NCBI GenBank assembly: GCA_902168205.1
Contig: CABHOK010000003.1
Coordinates: 248,001-312,000, forward strand
Length of the DNA: 64,000 nt
Reading direction: 5' to 3'
Source: an uncultured Chitinophaga sp.
Lineage (GTDB): Bacteria > Bacteroidota > Bacteroidia > Cytophagales > Cyclobacteriaceae
The stretch's first letter is position 1. Each line of letters opens with the position of its first letter. Positions 1-8,800 of the stretch are shown here, one piece after another. The position numbers and the translations under genes were made by a program. The notes under the pieces are model-generated. The model was given only the letters and a program-made list of their open reading frames with translations. It had not been told where the DNA came from and ran no database searches.

Positions 1-1
1 T

Positions 2-469
2 ATAAATGATAGACGTTTTCAAAATAAGAAGACTCTGGATAAACTTCCAACCACTTTCGAACAGGACTTGGGTATTACCAATAAATTTACAATTCGTAGG
101 AAAAATCGTTTTGAATGGCGGAGTGGTAAGGGAGACAAGACTAATAATATTAACCGTCTGAAAGGCTATCATAAAAGTGTCAGAAAGGATATATTTTATA
201 TCTATGGTTCGACAAAGCTGTGGTATATAAAGCGAAAGGGTGTAAAAAATATAATTAGCAGGGAACCATCAACTCTTACATTTGCCGTTATGCATAAGCT
301 AAGCGAGATGTCGAGATATACTCCTCTCGTTTTGGCCAAACATTTTGATAGCCGCCATAACTGGCTATTGTCAGAATTTATAAATACTTCTCTTGTTCAA
401 TTCATTGACGAAATTTCTTCTGAAATAACGGGTAAGGAATTTATGCCTCCAGGTATTCGATTCAAATAA
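2..469 (+). CDS. C-terminal part of a YaaC-like protein (left end cut off)
   Basis: The reading frame is open to the left edge, so only the last 155 or so codons are visible and the start lies outside the window. The TTG at 68 is not needed as a start because the frame continues upstream. The visible part is basic and then shows a helical stretch with HKLSEMSRYTPLVL, followed by a W-x-x-SEFI segment and a Pro-rich end. That pattern resembles the C-terminus of the YaaC-like family, whose biochemical role is not established. It ends 34 bases before the DUF2779 gene on the same strand, so the two may be co-transcribed. The family assignment is from memory of the motif and is tentative; that it is a real coding region is fairly safe. 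Confidence 0.5.
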   Translation: MNDRRFQNKKTLDKLPTTFEQDLGITNKFTIRRKNRFEWRSGKGDKTNNINRLKGYHKSVRKDIFYIYGSTKLWYIKRKGVKNIISREPSTLTFAVMHKLSEMSRYTPLVLAKHFDSRHNWLLSEFINTSLVQFIDEISSEITGKEFMPPGIRFK

Positions 470-503
470 ATTTATCTATTACAGATCACTGATTCTCTAT
501 TAT

Positions 504-2459
504 ATGACATACTTAACAAAAACGCGCTTTAAGGAGGCTATTGTATGCCCAGATAAATTATTTTTTTATCGGAAGTTGGAGTATGCAGACAATAGAATGG
601 TGAATGAATTCTTACAGGAATTGGCAAAGTGTGGAATTCAAGTTGGCGAGTTAGCTAAGAGTTATTATCCGGATGGTGTGGAAGTATTAGAGATGGATAG
701 TGAACTGGCAATTAAACGAACGGAGGAATTACTTAAAGCCGATAAATGTATATTGTTTGAAGCGGCTCTTTCAGTTGATGATTTACTAAGTCGAGTTGAT
801 ATTCTTGTGAAGGACGGCAGGGAAATAGAAATAATTGAAGTGAAATCAAAATCGTTTTCCCGTGAGCAGGAGTTATATACTCAATCTGGATCTGTTATTG
901 CCGGGTGGAGAGAGTATGTTTATGACATTGCTTTTCAAGTATTTGTTGCGCGGAAAATTTTTAAAGATTGCAATGTTAAGGGGTTTCTTTATTTAATAGA
1001 TAAAAACAGTGTTTGTACTGTAGATGGACTATATCAGAGGTTTCGTTTGAAGAAGGAAGGCGATCGATATATAGTGCAGTCTAATGCTGAAATGCCTTTA
1101 GGAGATCCGATTCTCAAAAAAGTGGATCTTACCGAAGTGATAGAAAAAATTATTGAAGGTCGAGAGAGAATTAATGGAGAAGATATCTCGTTTAGTGACT
1201 TTGTCAAAGTTCTAAGTAAAGCTTTGAAGGATAATAGTCTTATAAATTCTCCTACAGGACGGTGGTGTAAGAATTGTGCTTATAAGGCTACAGTGGAGGA
1301 CAAATTAAAGGGGCTTAAATCAGGATATGAGGAGTGTTGGAAGTCAAAGCATGATTTTAAGGATTCCGATTTTCAATTGCAATCTGTATTTGAAATATGG
1401 AATTTGCATCACACTAAGCTTGATCAATTTTTGGGAGAGAAAAAATTCTTTTCATCCAATATTACCCGTGATGAGTTGGAACCGCGTAGTCAATCTAAAT
1501 CTGAAAGAAAATTATCTAATGCAGATAGACAATGGATTCAGATTCAAGTTGCGAATGACAAAGCTTCCTCACCTTACGTCAATAAGGATGGGTTAAGGAA
1601 AGAATTTGAAAACCTTAAATTTCCCTTGCATTTTATTGACTTTGAAGTAGCGATGAATGCTATTCCCTTTTTAAAAGGACTAAGTCCATACCATAGACTA
1701 GCGTTTCAATTTTCTCATCATGTTCTTGAGAAAGATGGCAGGGTGGTGCATAGGCATCAATGGATTGAGTCTCGGAGATATACATATCCAAATTTTAGTT
1801 TTGTTAGAGAGCTTAAGAAGGACTTGTCTGAAAGTGAAGGTTCCGTTTTGATATACTCAGCTTATGAGAATACTATACTTCTCCATTTGATGGATGTATT
1901 AATGGAATCTAAGGAAAAGGATAAGGATGAACTTGTTGGATTTATTAAGACTCTAACATGGCATGAGGATAATGACGAAAAATGGAGTGGCCCCCGAAAA
2001 ATGATTGATATGCGTGAATGGATTCTCGATTTCTATCTTTCGAAACATATGAAGCAATCTAATTCATTAAAAGCTGTATTGCCGGCTATTCTTAATGATA
2101 GTAGTTTCTTGAAAGATAAATATCAAAAAGCTGACTATGGAACTGAACTTATGCCAAGTTTAAATTTTAAAAATCACCAATGGGTTTCCCTTGAGGAAAA
2201 TGGTCTTGTAATAAATCCGTACAATACTCTCCCTCCTGTTTTCGATGGCTTGGACCGAGAAGCAATCGAACTATTGTTTGAAGAGGATGATCTTGCAGAT
2301 GGCGGAGCCGCGATGGGTGCATTTAATCTAATGCAATTTATGGAGATGAGTGAAGAGGAGAGAATTTCGATAGTAAACGCACTTTATAAATATTGTGAAC
2401 TAGATACATTGGCAATGGTTATGCTTTTTGAAGGACTAAGTGATTTGATTAGAGAATAA
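504..2459 (+). CDS. DUF2779 protein with PD-(D/E)XK-like and DEDD exonuclease-like modules
   Basis: This 651-residue protein matches the DUF2779 family. Its N-terminal half looks like a Cas4/RecB-type PD-(D/E)XK nuclease: E86, D99 and the E-V-K motif at 112-114 sit in a typical hydrophobic strand setting. Cysteines C15, C255, C258 and C278 are placed, one near the N-terminus and three after the core, as in Cas4/AddB proteins that hold a 4Fe-4S cluster. The C-terminal half looks like an RNase H-fold 3'-5' exonuclease: FIDFE (D379, E381), D502 followed by a SLKAVLP segment, and YCELDTLAM with D634. Function in this organism is unknown. The adjacent YaaC-like gene and the toxin/immunity genes suggest a mobile or defence-related setting. 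The two-nuclease reading is inference from motifs. Confidence 0.8.
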   Translation: MTYLTKTRFKEAIVCPDKLFFYRKLEYADNRMVNEFLQELAKCGIQVGELAKSYYPDGVEVLEMDSELAIKRTEELLKADKCILFEAALSVDDLLSRVDILVKDGREIEIIEVKSKSFSREQELYTQSGSVIAGWREYVYDIAFQVFVARKIFKDCNVKGFLYLIDKNSVCTVDGLYQRFRLKKEGDRYIVQSNAEMPLGDPILKKVDLTEVIEKIIEGRERINGEDISFSDFVKVLSKALKDNSLINSPTGRWCKNCAYKATVEDKLKGLKSGYEECWKSKHDFKDSDFQLQSVFEIWNLHHTKLDQFLGEKKFFSSNITRDELEPRSQSKSERKLSNADRQWIQIQVANDKASSPYVNKDGLRKEFENLKFPLHFIDFEVAMNAIPFLKGLSPYHRLAFQFSHHVLEKDGRVVHRHQWIESRRYTYPNFSFVRELKKDLSESEGSVLIYSAYENTILLHLMDVLMESKEKDKDELVGFIKTLTWHEDNDEKWSGPRKMIDMREWILDFYLSKHMKQSNSLKAVLPAILNDSSFLKDKYQKADYGTELMPSLNFKNHQWVSLEENGLVINPYNTLPPVFDGLDREAIELLFEEDDLADGGAAMGAFNLMQFMEMSEEERISIVNALYKYCELDTLAMVMLFEGLSDLIRE

Positions 2460-2534
2460 TAGTTTCGGTTGTCAAACCTTTTTTCGATTGTATAATTGTA
2501 ATATACATTTATACAACTCAATCTTATTTGTTTG

Positions 2535-2966
2535 TTAATGAAGGTCATTTATAAACTCTTCAAAGCTAATAGCGATTTTTCGTAGTGGCTCATGAAAAGC
2601 CATACCAATCAAATCGTAGTAAACAACACCTTCATCGTCTCCACCAATGGCTACATAAAATGGTCTGCCGCCTGGATCAGTAGCAAATGGAATCAGATCA
2701 TTTCTTCCAATACCTTCATCGTCATCACGTACAGCAGGCAGAATCAATTCTACTGAGGCATTTCGGTTCTCCAAAAGCGGGAGAAAAGAATTTACGATGT
2801 AATCCACTTCATGATGAAACCTGCGCTCTTTTGTACGTGCTCCATTATACTTTAGGAAAAAAGCCTGCAGATACTCGGGTAACAAAACCGAAAACTTATT
2901 TTCAAAGAATAAAATATCCTCCTTTGAAATCGGAATAAAGAATTTTTCTATCGTCAGTTCTCTCAT
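2535..2966 (-). CDS. SMI1/KNR4 (SUKH) family protein, probable immunity protein
   Basis: The 143-residue protein has the SUKH layout: an N-terminal helix with LLPEYLQAFFLKYNG, a central LIPFATDPGGRPFYV strand pair, and a C-terminal FEEFIN helix. SUKH proteins are known mainly as cytoplasmic immunity proteins in polymorphic-toxin and contact-dependent inhibition loci. It has no signal peptide. It is the last gene of a minus-strand run that begins with the HNH toxin at 9291, and it starts 17 bases after the preceding gene's stop. SUKH proteins bind many different nuclease and deaminase toxins, so this one may protect against a toxin not encoded here. The family call is confident; the partner is not known. 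Confidence 0.85.
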   Translation of the reverse strand: MRELTIEKFFIPISKEDILFFENKFSVLLPEYLQAFFLKYNGARTKERRFHHEVDYIVNSFLPLLENRNASVELILPAVRDDDEGIGRNDLIPFATDPGGRPFYVAIGGDDEGVVYYDLIGMAFHEPLRKIAISFEEFINDLH

Positions 2967-2983
2967 AACTCGATCTGCTATCG

Positions 2984-3445
2984 CTAAGATTCTCTTAAAT
3001 TTATCTTCTGCAACCAGTTGTCGATGTAGCCCGTTGTTTGTTCAATTTTCTCTATATCATCTAACGAGAAAGTAGTATCGTAAATAGATATTACATGGTC
3101 AGGGCGTAATCTTAAATAGTGCAATGAAAAATTGTAACACAGATGATAAGGAGCATTATCTGTTCCTGCCAGTAGATGAAACACTTGTCCACTTTTATTA
3201 AAAATATCTCGGCAATATGTAATGGTATTCCATTCTGTTTCATGAATATCCATCAAAAAATATTCATAGTCATCTTCTTTATTTCCAAAATATCTTCGAA
3301 TATCTAAGTCTTCTATTTTGCCATTGCTTTTTAACGCAGTGTCCTTTATGCCACAAAAAAGTCCGGCTTTTAATACTGCTAACATTACACTTGAAAATAC
3401 ATTTTCTTGTGGCAGGAGATCCTTGCAAAAAAATGCTAAGCCCAT
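2984..3445 (-). CDS. unknown cytoplasmic protein in the immunity-gene run
   Basis: I do not recognise this 153-residue protein. It has no signal peptide and no membrane segment. It is mixed alpha/beta, acidic overall, with a tyrosine- and aspartate-rich centre (residues about 55-75) and a C-terminal helix ending in DNWLQKINLRES. It lies between a secreted unknown and the SUKH gene on the same strand. Small size, lack of export signal and position fit an immunity or orphan-immunity gene, but that is inferred from context only. AT-rich composition matches its neighbours. Confidence 0.6.
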   Translation of the reverse strand: MGLAFFCKDLLPQENVFSSVMLAVLKAGLFCGIKDTALKSNGKIEDLDIRRYFGNKEDDYEYFLMDIHETEWNTITYCRDIFNKSGQVFHLLAGTDNAPYHLCYNFSLHYLRLRPDHVISIYDTTFSLDDIEKIEQTTGYIDNWLQKINLRES

Positions 3446-3554
3446 TTAGTTTCTTTTAAAGCGTTTACTAATGTTCCGTTTGATTTGGTGTGGGAGTGGG
3501 TGTGGTTTGTTAGTGAAGAATGCCAACAATGGCATGGAGAAATCAGAGGCATGT

Positions 3555-4316
3555 TTACTCTTTGGCCCTTCTGCGTTTTTTAGTGTCTTTAAATTCAGTT
3601 TTGGCCTCTTTCATTATTTTGTTCCATTCCTCCTGACTGCGAAATCTCAGATTTAGCGGCTGCCATTTTTTGTGCATTAGTGCGAAGTAATATTCCTTTT
3701 CCAAGCACAAAATCCATGTATATAATCTTTTATCCATATCTTCAACAAATAGTGTATTATCTGCATAATTGATACTTGCAACGTCTGACCAAACTTTTAC
3801 AATGGAATCACTGCCTATCTTATAATCCAATATAGTAAGATCGCTATGATCACGGGACATAATAACCAGATATGTACTATCAAGTATGTGTGCTGTTGTA
3901 TATCTAGAATTGCATTGAAATAGATCCTCATTAATATTCTTTTTGAATTTAAAGTAATAGTCAAAAATGAAATATGGATAATAGTATGGCGCCTCCAATT
4001 TAATCGGCTCGTAGATTGCGAAGTCATTTACTCGTTGAAAATATAGTTTGTTATTCTTTAACCACAGCAAGAATGACCACCTGTGGTTATCGGTATTGTC
4101 TGGCAACGGATTCATAGCAAATCTGCGTGTTTTATGGAGTAGTATAACAGTATCAATCCCAGAGCCGATTAGAGCTTTTTTAATGCTATCGCCAGCTTGA
4201 TAGCTTCGAACATGCCTTTTGGGGTAGTCCTCCCTTTTTAACTGTTTGAAATCCTGGGCCGATGCAAATGCTATAAAAAGACATATGAAATGATAGGAGA
4301 ATAGTAAGCGCTTCAT
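3555..4316 (-). CDS. unknown secreted/periplasmic protein
   Basis: This 253-residue protein starts with a clear Sec signal peptide (MKRLLFSYHFICLFIAFASA, cleavage likely before QDF). The rest is soluble, rich in aromatic residues (several YY and WxxL segments), and ends in a strongly basic tail, KKRRRAKE. I do not recognise the family. It lies in the minus-strand run between the Im-like genes and the SUKH gene. A periplasmic immunity protein is conceivable given the location, but nothing in the sequence demonstrates it. Confidence 0.6.
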   Translation of the reverse strand: MKRLLFSYHFICLFIAFASAQDFKQLKREDYPKRHVRSYQAGDSIKKALIGSGIDTVILLHKTRRFAMNPLPDNTDNHRWSFLLWLKNNKLYFQRVNDFAIYEPIKLEAPYYYPYFIFDYYFKFKKNINEDLFQCNSRYTTAHILDSTYLVIMSRDHSDLTILDYKIGSDSIVKVWSDVASINYADNTLFVEDMDKRLYTWILCLEKEYYFALMHKKWQPLNLRFRSQEEWNKIMKEAKTEFKDTKKRRRAKE

Positions 4317-4470
4317 GAATTTAAGTTCTTAGATAATTGTATTGTTATAATTTATGTGAAGTATACTTTAAGTTCTCAAACCCTAACAATGTTTCAGAGT
4401 ATATATAGGAAATGCTCATTATTTCAGATGCTTGATTTACTTGCATTGAAGCTAATTAGTTTGATGGCGG

Positions 4471-4986
4471 CTATGATGCCATTATTCTTTCCCATAACGG
4501 AAAATTTGTTTTATAGTCTTTGATCTCGGAGACGCCAATTTCATGTAGTTTATTTTTTACTTGATCGATCTTTTGAATAGTCCATGAAGAGGTATTTTTG
4601 AAGCTTATTATTTCTTGAACAAGTTTATTTACAGTTTGACCTCTACTTCCGGTAAATGTCTTATACAAAGAAAGAACCTGATATGATTCTTTGTCGCTGC
4701 CAAAGTAAGAGTATGATATTTCGGTTATTGGCAATTCGATTATCTCTCGTCTATATTTTAAAGTAAGGCTCTTTGAGTCAATGCTTATCTCTAAAGGCGT
4801 TTTCTTTTTAATAATATTCCGAGTAGTATAAAAAAAGATAAGGGTCCCAATAGGAATTGTAAAAAGATATAGTTCTTTAATTTTCCAAATAAAGAAGCTT
4901 ACCAAAAAGAAACCTCCGTAAAAAACAAAAACCCTTCTTAATATACCAGTTGATTTAACTTGCCACGTTTGGCACTCTTTGTTCAT
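4471..4986 (-). CDS. unknown membrane protein, two N-terminal TM helices plus cytoplasmic domain
   Basis: The 171-residue protein has two adjacent transmembrane helices (roughly residues 18-34 and 38-56) followed by KKK and a soluble domain of about 110 residues. That domain begins with beta strands (LEISIDSKSLTLKYRREII) in the manner of a PH-like or DUF-type bacterial membrane protein. It has no named family that I can support. It follows the three Im-like genes on the same strand and is the first of four genes of unclear or immunity-like function. A role in protecting the membrane or in sensing would be speculation. Confidence 0.6.
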   Translation of the reverse strand: MNKECQTWQVKSTGILRRVFVFYGGFFLVSFFIWKIKELYLFTIPIGTLIFFYTTRNIIKKKTPLEISIDSKSLTLKYRREIIELPITEISYSYFGSDKESYQVLSLYKTFTGSRGQTVNKLVQEIISFKNTSSWTIQKIDQVKNKLHEIGVSEIKDYKTNFPLWERIMAS

Positions 4987-5101
4987 AGAAATATAGTATG
5001 TTGTTAATTATATTTTATAAAGATTCCCTTACAACCGTTGACTAAAACGATCTCAAACTATTCATCAACCTTTTAAAAGTTCAAAACCTTGTACCCGGCT
5101 A

Positions 5102-5338
5102 TTAAAGTTGAATTGGTTTATAGGCAAGCGCCTTATCAACAATCTCCTCTACACTTGGATTATACTTTGATATATCATGTTTCCTTGCATTATAATCTTC
5201 AGGGTAATAAAATAAATTGGCTCCATTGGGATGCGGAACATTGTCGCTAAAAAGTTTCAATATCTGATAATGCTCTTCTTCTGAACCTTTAAAGGTTTTG
5301 ATTTTATACCCTAGTTCAATCAGTTCTTCTCTTGTCAT
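5102..5338 (-). CDS. Im9/colicin-pyocin-type immunity protein, copy 1 (distal)
   Basis: This 78-residue acidic protein matches the colicin/pyocin DNase immunity family (Im2, Im7, Im8, Im9). It has helix I MTREELIELGYKI, acidic helix II (GSEEEHYQILKLFSDNV), then the hallmark HPNG-x-LFYYPED. The latter corresponds to HPSGSDLIYYP of Im9, whose tyrosine pair contacts the DNase. It ends with helix IV VEEIVDKALAYKPIQL. Immunity proteins of this type bind the nuclease next to its active site in the producer cytoplasm; the absence of a signal peptide agrees. It is the third and most classical copy after the toxin, 11 bases from the broken middle copy. Its more divergent helix II suggests specificity for a related, possibly foreign, DNase. 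Confidence 0.9.
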   Translation of the reverse strand: MTREELIELGYKIKTFKGSEEEHYQILKLFSDNVPHPNGANLFYYPEDYNARKHDISKYNPSVEEIVDKALAYKPIQL

Positions 5339-5349
5339 GCATACGATAC

Positions 5350-5567
5350 TTAAAGCTGTATAGGTCGATAGCTCAAGGCTTTGTCGACAATTTCTTCCAA
5401 CGTCATGCCTTCGAATTTCTTACTAAAAAAATACCTCGTTGCATTAGGATCAGGAACATTTTTTTTAAAAAAAGATCGATATTCCCATCTATATCTTCCT
5501 CGTTGTTACCCTCTGCATTACGAATTTTTCTTGCTAACTCAATTAATTCATCTCTTGTCATTTCCAT
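5350..5567 (-). pseudogene. Im9-like immunity gene, copy 2, frameshifted in a poly-A run
   Basis: Read on the minus strand from ATG at 5567, the sequence begins MEMTRDELIELARKI and continues to DLFLK. It then leaves frame in a run of eight A (forward strand 5459-5473: eight T then seven A) and stops at 5403-5405 after 54 codons. In the next frame the expected sequence resumes as NVPDPNATRYFFSKK and runs to VDKALSYRPIQL with a stop at 5350-5352. That half is nearly identical to the end of copy 3. One missing A, or two extra, accounts for the break. It could be a true pseudogene, a homopolymer sequencing error, or a gene rescued by -1 frameshifting or transcriptional slippage on the A8 tract. 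The duplication with copy 3 looks recent. Confidence 0.85.
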
Positions 5568-5580
5568 ATTCTAAACTTGA

Positions 5581-5796
5581 CTAAAGCTGAATGGGCCTAT
5601 AGCTTAAAGCTTTATCGACAATTTCTTCTAATGTCATGCCTTCAAATTTCTTACTAAAAAAGTAATCGGATGCTTGTGGATCTGGAACATTCTTTAAAAA
5701 TAACTCAATATCTTCATCCATTTCCCTCTCTGTCTTTGCTTCGGCAAATCTAATTTTTTTCGCCAAAGCCAATAATTCCTCTCTTGTCATTGCCAT
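5581..5796 (-). CDS. Im9-like immunity protein, copy 3 (next to the toxin)
   Basis: The 71-residue protein begins MAMTREELLALAKKIRFAEA and has an acidic helix II (MDEDIELFLKNV). It has a short loop, DPQASDYFF, in place of the classical HPxG...YYP, and ends EEIVDKALSYRPIQL, as do the other copies. It starts 9 bases after the toxin stop codon, so it is the most likely cognate immunity gene and is presumably co-translated with the toxin. The aromatic pair (YF/FF) stands where the Im9 tyrosine pair lies, but the His-Pro-x-Gly turn is lost. An alternative start two codons in (5790) would give MTREEL, as in copy 1. The family match is strong through the paralogues and the context. Confidence 0.88.
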   Translation of the reverse strand: MAMTREELLALAKKIRFAEAKTEREMDEDIELFLKNVPDPQASDYFFSKKFEGMTLEEIVDKALSYRPIQL

Positions 5797-5805
5797 AAGT
5801 ATAAA

Positions 5806-8800
5806 TTAATATCCGTATCCATAATGGTAAGCAGGGTCTAAGACCTCCTTGTGATATTTCGGTGTTACTATATATAGGTTATCCATGTCGTAAACAGCTC
5901 CACCTTGATTAATTGGAGTTTTATGATGCAATACATATGATTTTTGCCCCCTGATCTGTTGAGCTAATTCAGCTCTAGGTGCAGCACCAGCCTTCATCCT
6001 ATAAATGTTATCTGTTGTAAACTGACTCGCTAAATTTGGATCATTTGCTACTTCCTTCCAAAAAGCTTCTCTAAATTCATCAAAATTTTTGAACTGTTTG
6101 CCTTTCAACTTGTCCGCAACTGATTTTGGAAATAGACCAGCGTTTCGTTCAGTTCCTCTCAGCCATTTTCCAGTTATTGACTTACCATTTCCAGTAGCAG
6201 TGCCGGGTAACCTCCGCGCATTGGCGAGAACAGTAAAATCTTCACCACTTTTCACAAGATCCGTTGTGATCTCGCTTACATCATCCACTATCCTAATTCC
6301 AACTTCCTTTCCTTCTTCAACAATCTCCAGTGTTCCCTCTACAACCTGCTTTATGTTATTGTCAAGGTATTGTACGTTGGCTAATTTTGCCAAAATTCTT
6401 TCTCCACCGTATTTCCAATATATATCTTGAAGTATACCATTCAGTAGTCTTCCTATTTGCTTCTTGCTAGCTCCCGCAAAAATGAGAATCTCATCCTTCG
6501 ATTTGATCATCAGTTTTAGACCAGATTTATAGGCAGCAGATATGAAGTTTTTAACCGGTTGGCTGAACTTGGAAATATCGATAACCTTACTCCCTATCTT
6601 TATTACTAAGGCTGTTACACCGGCTTTGGCAAGTGCTTCACTGGGTATCACATCCAATATACCAAGTACATGCTCCCACATTGCCAACTCTTCGCCTGTG
6701 CGCCAATGCTTGCCCGTGATCCAACCTTCTATTGTACCGGGTGCTGCCATTAGCATGTCAGCAAAAAATACCAACGACTTAGCTTCCCAACTGGTGCCGT
6801 GGTATAGCTTATCGTCCTTAATGGCCATGTAGTTCCAGAACCACTCGCCAAAGCTCTCCAGCGTTATATCGCGTGCCTCCAGGTAATCTATCTTATAGCT
6901 ATCGTGCAGAATGTGAAAAATATCTACATCTGACTGCTTACTGCTAAACGTAACCTCAGTTGTTATACTGGCATCTTCAGATATTTTCAGAATAGCAATC
7001 GTCTTGCATTCATTCTCTCCGTATACTATGTATACATCATCGTATAAATCCTGGTCTTCAAACTGCTCTTTCAGAATTTTAGCAGCACGCTCCCAATAAG
7101 GCGCCCGCCACCATGACTCCAAGAATTCCTGCTTTGCAGCTTCTGTCACATAAGGGCAAAGAATATCTTCAGCCTTTTGGAGTTGTTCTTTAGTAAGTAT
7201 ATCTGCAAATTTCTGATCATCTTTTAAATCACCTTTTGCAAGTTCAGCAATTGCATCTTTGTCAGATTGGTTTTTAAAGACACTTGCTATAAGAGAGTTC
7301 AATAGACTCTTGTTATTCTCAATCTTATCTGTATACGCCTTTATGATCTTTACCTGTTCCTGGTTGTCAGGCATGCAGGTAGGCGCAGACGAGAATATAT
7401 CTGCCATTGGCCCTGCACCTTTAGGAAATACTGGCCCTCGAACAGATGTTATTTTTAAAGCCAATTGATTGCTAAATCGCTTTACAATTTCTGCTATCAA
7501 CCTTGCCTCTTTTGTACTTGAAAAATCTATAGCTACAGGGCTGCTGGCTTTTTGATTAGTACTACGCTTCTTCGTTACCTTTCCATCCTCACCAACGGTA
7601 TATGTATTGCCCGCAGCATCGGCAACAAGGGTATCTTTTCCTTTGCCGGTTTTCTCATCCTTCTTCTGCTCGAAAGTTGACTCGTTTCCTTCTGTATCAA
7701 CTACAACGATCTTTCCGTCTTCAATATATACTGTGTCAATGGTGCCGGGTATGCTATAGTCTGGTGCTATAGCTATAGAAATGCTGTCACCAGGTTTTGT
7801 CTGTGCTACAGGTTTTTCTCCTATACTGTGTGCCTTTTCTAAAAGCTGATCCGCCCTGCCACCGGGAGTATAGATTGATTCGACACTGCCACCATACATT
7901 TCGTGTAATTCGTTAACAGGTCCCGAAAAACTAATATGCACCCATGCTCCGTTAAACCATGGCACTTGCATCCAGCCTTTGCCTGTATAATTGCCGTTGC
8001 CTCCGGTTACTTCTTCCACACGAATCTTAAAGCCCCGCATGGACATTGTATCGCCGGGCACCAATACCATAAGCGGGTTGGTATTTGCCGAGGGTATATA
8101 GGTATCCTCTTTACCGCACTCGTACTTTTTGGCACTCTTCTTTTCGGTGCGGAAATAAGCTGAAGGTGAATAGCTGCTATACTGTGGCTTTGCTTCTGAC
8201 CGGATTTGTATTTCGTATTCAGTGTTCGGTTGTAGGTCGGTGATTCTCTCCGATATCTGATCCGTTACTTCTTCGTACCAGATGCCGGAAGCCTCTGTTC
8301 CCTTTTTTCTATACCGAAGCCGGTATTGCTCAGGAACAGCCCCGTCACTGGCGGGTTGCCATCGTAAAATCAGTATGGATGCATTACCAATACTATAGTC
8401 CTGTCTCAGGTTTTCAGGTATACCCAGCGGGTCGCCATACTGAAAGATATATACTTCGCTCTTTCCATCGTTCTTAAACAAATCCTTTCCATCAACATCT
8501 CTCGCCTGAACCTGCCACGCATATTTTCTTCCGGTTATAAGTGCAGGCTCGGCAGGGCCATATACTATCTGTGTTGCGTTTGTGGTTGTTTCGTATAGCG
8601 GTTGCTGACTGAGAAAAGCATCATACGGATTTCGGGTGGCTGGCCAGAGTTCAACCAACCTGAATATATATTCCGTGGTGAAGGCTGAATTAGGTGAGCC
8701 GGTGTGGCGTGGCGTCCAGGTAAAGGCAATGTTGGTGGGGTCGGGTATTTTTACTTTGGCTTCATTACGTGGCAGGTTAAGTAATACAGGATCGTTGAGG

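Noticed and set aside
1327-1596. internal ORF inside the DUF2779 gene
   Set aside because: Shadow frame of a strongly supported gene.
5332-5584. two forward ORFs over the broken immunity gene
   Set aside because: They are antisense shadows of an Im-like gene whose coding strand is clear from its paralogues.
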